From Billgrantia gudaonensis (GTDB lineage: Bacteria; Pseudomonadota; Gammaproteobacteria; Pseudomonadales; Halomonadaceae): a DNA stretch of 57,429 nt. Within the stretch, counting starts at the first letter, position 1; each line of letters opens with the position of its first letter. The notes beneath the pieces were generated by a model, which was given only the letters and a program-made list of their open reading frames with translations, had not been told where the DNA came from and searched no databases. The stretch is from the NCBI RefSeq assembly GCF_900100195.1, contig NZ_FNES01000021.1, forward strand, positions 1 to 57,429, read 5' to 3'. This document shows, piece by piece, positions 53,163 through 57,429 of this stretch. Position numbers and translations under genes: made by a program.

Positions 53163-53450
53163 ATGATCAAGATCATTATCGAACGTCGTATCATGCCCGG
53201 CCTGGAAGAGGAATACGAGCAAGCCGCACGTGAAGCAATGCGCTGGTCGTTGGGCGCCAGAGGCTTCGTCGGCGGCGAAACCCTCGTCGAACTGGGGCAC
53301 AGCGACCGCCGCCTGATGATCACCAAGTGGCGCGACATGCGCGCCTGGAAGGAATGGTACCGCAGCGAGGAGCGTAACCGTGTCATGCAGCGCATTTGGC
53401 CACTGCTGACCGAGGACGAGGTCATCCGCGCCTACGAGCCCTCATACTGA
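53163..53450 (+). CDS. antibiotic biosynthesis monooxygenase-domain protein
   Basis: This 95-residue protein is of the dimeric alpha-beta barrel class of ABM-domain proteins: IKIIIERRIMPGLEEEYEQA (residues 2-21), then GFVGGETLVELGHSDRRLMITKW (about 34-56) and WKEWYRSEERNRVMQRIWP (about 61-79). The family includes small heme-degrading and cofactor-free oxygenases as well as proteins of unknown role; the His/Trp pattern here does not settle it. GGGAGCAGCTCTG precedes the ATG. The gene is followed by the convergent rlmM. Confidence 0.88.
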   Translation: MIKIIIERRIMPGLEEEYEQAAREAMRWSLGARGFVGGETLVELGHSDRRLMITKWRDMRAWKEWYRSEERNRVMQRIWPLLTEDEVIRAYEPSY

Positions 53451-53480
53451 CGGCGCCGCCGCCTGCGAAACGCCGACGAC

Positions 53481-54569
53481 TCAATCCAGCAGCCTGACGT
53501 GGACGGTCACTTCCTCACGATCGTGGTACAAATGCCGGCAGCGAATCTCGCCTCTCACGCCGGCATCGTCCAGCGCGCCCTCGAGCCCGGCCAGACAGCG
53601 TGACACCGTCTCCCAGCGGCGCTTCATGGGTAGCTTCAGGTTGAACACCGCCTCACGACACCAGCGCCTGACGAGCCAGCGCTCGACCATGGCCACCACA
53701 CGAGCCGGCTTGTCGACGATATCGCAGACCAGCCAATCCAATCGGCATGGCGGCTCCCAGACGAAACCGTCTTCCCGCAGATGCTCGACCATTCCCGACG
53801 CCATCAGGCCCTTGTCCATGGGCCCGTTGTCGATGGCGAAGACATGCATGCCACAACGCACCAGCTGCCAGGTCCACCCTCCCGGCGCCGCTCCCAGATC
53901 GGCGGCCTGCATCCCTTCCGCCAGCCGGTCCGGCCACTCATCGCGCGGCACGAATTCGTGCCAAGCCTCTTCCAGCTTCAGCGTCGAACGGCTTGGCGCA
54001 CCCCGGGGAAACTTCAGCCGGCGAATCCCGCCGGGCAATTCACTTCGATTGCCGGGAAAACTCATTCCCAGTTGAACGCGCTCTCCATCATGCCAGCATA
54101 GGTGCAAGCGGCGCCCACCCGCCTTGCGCCGCAATGCCCCGCGTTTCTTGAGCAACGACTCGAGCGGACGCGCCAGGGCCCTGATCAAGCCAGCCAGCGC
54201 CTTGCCTTCGTTGGTGTCGGGCGTCTCCTGCCAAACAGTCTCGAAGCTCCATCCGCTCGCAACCACCTGCTCGATGATGGGCGTCAGTCGATCTTCGCGC
54301 GACAGGCACAGCGGCGGCAGGCTCACCAGGCTCTGGCGCGCAAACACCAGGCCGGCCAGGCGCAGCTGGCGATGGAGCTCATTGGCAGGCAGGTCCCCAT
54401 CGACAGGAAAGTCCACGCAACCGATCAGCGCCTCCGGCGTTCCTGTCCACCCGAGACCATCGGCACGTTCCGCCACTTCCGATGCCAGGTCGGCCTCGAA
54501 CCCGGGGCGGCAATACAAGAGCAGTCGATCGGGCTCGAGGGTGGCCTTCTTCCGCGTCGCTGTCGGCAT
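53481..54569 (-). CDS. rlmM: 23S rRNA 2'-O-ribose C2498 methyltransferase RlmM
   Basis: RlmM methylates C2498 of 23S rRNA with S-adenosylmethionine. The 362 residues match the family. An N-terminal THUMP-like part (YCRPGFEADLASEVAERA near 21-38) is followed by the methyltransferase domain with motif I ADLGAAPGGWTWQLV (about 215-229), AIDNGPMDKGLM, the catalytic WLVCDIVDKP (about 269) with Asp, and FNLKLPMKRRWE (about 302) with Lys. The start overlaps the end of the DUF2721 gene by four bases, so the genes are coupled. Confidence 0.95.
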   Translation of the reverse strand: MPTATRKKATLEPDRLLLYCRPGFEADLASEVAERADGLGWTGTPEALIGCVDFPVDGDLPANELHRQLRLAGLVFARQSLVSLPPLCLSREDRLTPIIEQVVASGWSFETVWQETPDTNEGKALAGLIRALARPLESLLKKRGALRRKAGGRRLHLCWHDGERVQLGMSFPGNRSELPGGIRRLKFPRGAPSRSTLKLEEAWHEFVPRDEWPDRLAEGMQAADLGAAPGGWTWQLVRCGMHVFAIDNGPMDKGLMASGMVEHLREDGFVWEPPCRLDWLVCDIVDKPARVVAMVERWLVRRWCREAVFNLKLPMKRRWETVSRCLAGLEGALDDAGVRGEIRCRHLYHDREEVTVHVRLLD

Positions 54570-55045
54570 CAGGCACCCTCCTCGCTACTATCGTCTCGCG
54601 CTTTCGAGGCCCGCTCACGGGCCCCACCCAGCGCCTCTATGTCCTGAAGCTGCACGTTGAGCGCGTTGGTCGACAACATCACTTCCCAAAGCGAATAGAT
54701 CAACGAAATGGACAGCGTGACCAGGCTGATACCGAACAGCACCATGCCCAGCAGCTCCAGAGCCAGAAAGAGCGAAAACATGGACAGGGTGCAAAGCAAG
54801 AAACTCAGCACACCGGCCACTTGCATGCGCTTGGTGAGCGAGATGCGTTTGCGCAGCATCAAAATCTGGCGTGCCGCCACATCGTGATGCTGATCCCGCT
54901 CCTCGTCGGCCAGCTTACGAATCAACTGCGCCAACACCAGGAATCGGTTGGTATAGGCGAGCAATAACAGCGAAATGGCGGGAAACAGTAGTGCTGGCGT
55001 CGTCAGGGTCACGATCGAGGGGCTCCATCGGGGCTTGACCGCCAT
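54569..55045 (-). CDS. DUF2721 family membrane protein
   Basis: This 158-residue inner-membrane protein is of the DUF2721 family. It has three helices: about residues 9-31 (VTLTTPALLFPAISLLLLAY), 70-90 and 94-120 (FLLCTLSMFSLFLALELLGM, then SLVTLSISLIYSLWEVMLS). A charged loop, RLLAQLIRKLADEERDQ-like, with the conserved basic segment LMLRKRISLTKRMQ, lies between helix 1 and 2. The end is acidic (SKARDDSSEEGA). Function is unknown. The start at 55045 is the first Met before helix 1; an upstream frame adds only GGRVGTCTGI. Its ATGA overlap with rlmM shows coupling. Confidence 0.85.
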   Translation of the reverse strand: MAVKPRWSPSIVTLTTPALLFPAISLLLLAYTNRFLVLAQLIRKLADEERDQHHDVAARQILMLRKRISLTKRMQVAGVLSFLLCTLSMFSLFLALELLGMVLFGISLVTLSISLIYSLWEVMLSTNALNVQLQDIEALGGARERASKARDDSSEEGA

Positions 55046-55115
55046 GATACCAGTGCACGTCCCCACACGTCCTCCGCCCCGCACCGTCCTAACATCGTTA
55101 ATTAAATTATCTTAA

Positions 55116-56648
<1,533 letters not shown>

Positions 56649-56661
56649 GCAACTCGCCATG

Positions 56662-56697
56662 AAAAAGCCCGGAGCCATTGATGGCTCCGGGCTTTTT
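56662..56697 (+). terminator. strong intrinsic terminator after gdhA
   Basis: A 17-base perfect inverted repeat, AAAAAGCCCGGAGCCAT and its complement, with a two-base loop and TTTTT at the end. A-run on the left arm makes it work in both directions. Confidence 0.95.
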
Positions 56698-56752
56698 CCT
56701 TCACGACCCAGCGACGGGAACGACTGCAGGCGCCCCTGGGCAGCGAATGCGT

Positions 56753-56914
56753 TCACTCGTAAGGCAGGAACCCGCGGCGCGCCTGAGCCTGGCACTGGGC
56801 TTCCGAAAGCCGCATCAATCCCTTCCAGAATCGACGCAGGAACGGCTTGGCATCAGGGAGCCAAGAGGATGAATGGTCCCAAACCGTCGGAAAGACTTCT
56901 ACCTTGTTAGCCAT
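56753..56914 (-). CDS. small hypothetical protein
   Basis: A 53-codon leftward gene begins MANKVEVFPTVWDHSSSWLP with GAGGTGCACT before the ATG and continues DAKPFLRRFWKGLMRLSEAQ to a Tyr-Glu end. The Trp-rich start and the basic amphipathic helix (about 22-42) give it a protein-like look; no family is recognised. It lies between the gdhA terminator and the rrn terminators, and a frame 12 codons longer exists upstream without a site. Confidence 0.55.
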   Translation of the reverse strand: MANKVEVFPTVWDHSSSWLPDAKPFLRRFWKGLMRLSEAQCQAQARRGFLPYE

Positions 56915-57007
56915 AGTGCACCTCGAATCGCTGTCCATGTTGCAGTGCATTATAACCCAGTATTAGCCTAAAGTCTAACCCCTCCTGTTTTCGCCCCCTC
57001 AAACGAG

Positions 57008-57040
57008 AAAACCCCGAACACGAGGTGTCCGGGGTGTTTG
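57008..57040 (-). terminator. second terminator of the rrn operon
   Basis: On the leftward strand ACCCCGGACAC pairs with GTGTTCGGGGT (one G-U pair) over CTC and runs into TTTTCTCGTTT. It lies downstream of a second stretch that resembles the 5S end. Confidence 0.85.
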
Positions 57041-57043
57041 GCA

Positions 57044-57059
57044 TGAGTGCCTGACGAGG
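57044..57059 (-). repeat. copy of the 5S 3'-end sequence between two terminators
   Basis: GAGTGCCTGACGAGG here repeats AAGTGCCTGACGATG at the true 5S end (57134-57148). Each copy is followed on the leftward strand by a hairpin of ACCCC/GGGGT type and TCGTTT. The space between copy and first terminator holds a GC hairpin (GGGCC-CCCGGGCG to CGCCCGGG-CCC). It looks like the remains of a duplicated 5S gene with its interior deleted. Confidence 0.6.
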
Positions 57060-57100
57060 GCCCGGGCGGCGCGACTCGCCCGGGGAGGCCCTTAAACGAC

Positions 57101-57127
57101 GAAACCCCAGCCATTGGCTGGGGTTTC
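57101..57127 (-). terminator. first terminator of the rrn operon
   Basis: GAAACCCCAGCCA and TGGCTGGGGTTTC form a 13-base perfect stem ten bases after the 5S end on the leftward strand, followed by GTCGTTTAA. Confidence 0.9.
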
Positions 57128-57136
57128 TGAATAAGT

Positions 57137-57253
57137 GCCTGACGATGACCTACTCTCGCATGGGGAGACCCCACACTACCATCGGCGCTGAGCGGTTTCA
57201 CTGCTGAGTTCGGCATGGGATCAGGTGGTTCCCACTCGCTATGGTCGTCAGGC
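57137..57253 (-). rRNA. rrf: 5S ribosomal RNA
   Basis: The leftward strand reads GCCTGACGACCATAGCGAGT, then GGAACCACCTGATCCCATGC, CGAACTCAGCAGTGAAACC, and ends GAGAGTAGGTCATCGTCAGGC. This is a full gammaproteobacterial 5S rRNA of about 117 bases whose first and last nine bases pair (GCCTGACGA with TCGTCAGGC). It is the last gene of a leftward rrn operon, 79 bases after the 23S end. Confidence 0.97.
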
Positions 57254-57332
57254 GAAACACCGTGAATCATGCCGACCAACGTCTCATCGTATCCGTCAAT
57301 CGTGCGCGTCATGCGCAGACCCCTTGGGGTTA

Positions 57333-57429
57333 TATGGTCAAGCCTCACGGGCCATTAGTACCGGTTAGCTCAACGCCTTGCAGCGCGTCCACACCCGGCC
57401 TATCAACCAGCTGGTCTTGCTGGGCCCTT
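57333..57429 (-). rRNA. rrl: 23S ribosomal RNA, 3' end only (gene continues beyond window)
   Basis: The leftward strand holds GGTTGATAGGCCGGGTGTGG, ACGCGCTGCAAGGCGTTGAG and CTAACCGGTACTAATGGCCC, then GTGAGGCTTGACCAT, which is the end of bacterial 23S rRNA. About 97 bases are present. The exact 3' end is placed near 57333 by likeness to E. coli and could be a few bases off. The rest of the operon lies to the right of the window. Confidence 0.96.

Overview
The window looks like chromosome of a halophilic gammaproteobacterium, most likely a Halomonas-type organism. This is an inference from GC-rich codons, gene families shared with Halomonas and Pseudomonas (DUF3549, YqcC, DUF3080, RlmM, Uup, FadBA, an OmpW pair), an osmolyte ABC transporter with a K+ channel gene nearby, and rRNA of gammaproteobacterial type. 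No tRNA gene, CRISPR array or prophage was seen. Both ends are cut: the left end lies inside an IS3-group element and the right end inside a 23S rRNA gene.

Left part (1-7.6 kb): an IS3-like element ends exactly at base 342, where it has removed the start of a putP proline-symporter gene. Then come a small membrane protein, two OmpW-type porins each followed by a terminator, YqcC, DUF3549, the RimB-like protease/RimK pair and a small helical protein.

7.6-17 kb: SanA-like protein, then a leftward SUF iron-sulfur operon (sufR-B-C-D-S-T). Its promoter carries a good copy of an IscR type-1 operator. A membrane EAL protein with a dead GGDEF domain and a YjfB-like peptide follow.

17-32 kb: an NDUFA9-like reductase, a VIT transporter, an M48 protease, a ZipA-like protein, a coupled type-II thymidine/AMP phosphorylase plus PRPP-synthetase-like pair, a two-TM K+ channel, a four-gene OpuC-type osmolyte ABC transporter, MmgE/PrpD, nitrilase, YjbQ, a PAS-GGDEF cyclase, a DUF393 protein and a PfpI-like protein.

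32.9-38.4 kb is the most accessory-looking stretch. An M24 protein very close to the DMSP lyase DddP, but lacking its catalytic Asp, sits beside an Fe(II)/2-oxoglutarate oxygenase of the BesD/HalD superfamily with an intact HxD triad, and a divergent LysR regulator. Next are Zn-type glyoxalase I, the C-terminal stub of a lost GMC oxidoreductase, a YbhB protein, a flavodoxin-like protein and a 58-residue peptide ending in CCGSCQ. I regard the M24/oxygenase/LysR group as the best candidate for an undescribed pathway.

38.5-57.4 kb: fadBA with a PsrA-like operator, a MarR regulator, UspA, Uup, TatD, a fused E1 alpha-beta 2-oxoacid dehydrogenase without E2/E3 beside it, MATE, DUF3080, TusA, a monooxygenase-like protein, RlmM, DUF2721, gdhA behind a possible NtrC/sigma-54 promoter, and the tail of a leftward rrn operon (23S-5S) followed by a duplicated 5S-end/terminator module.
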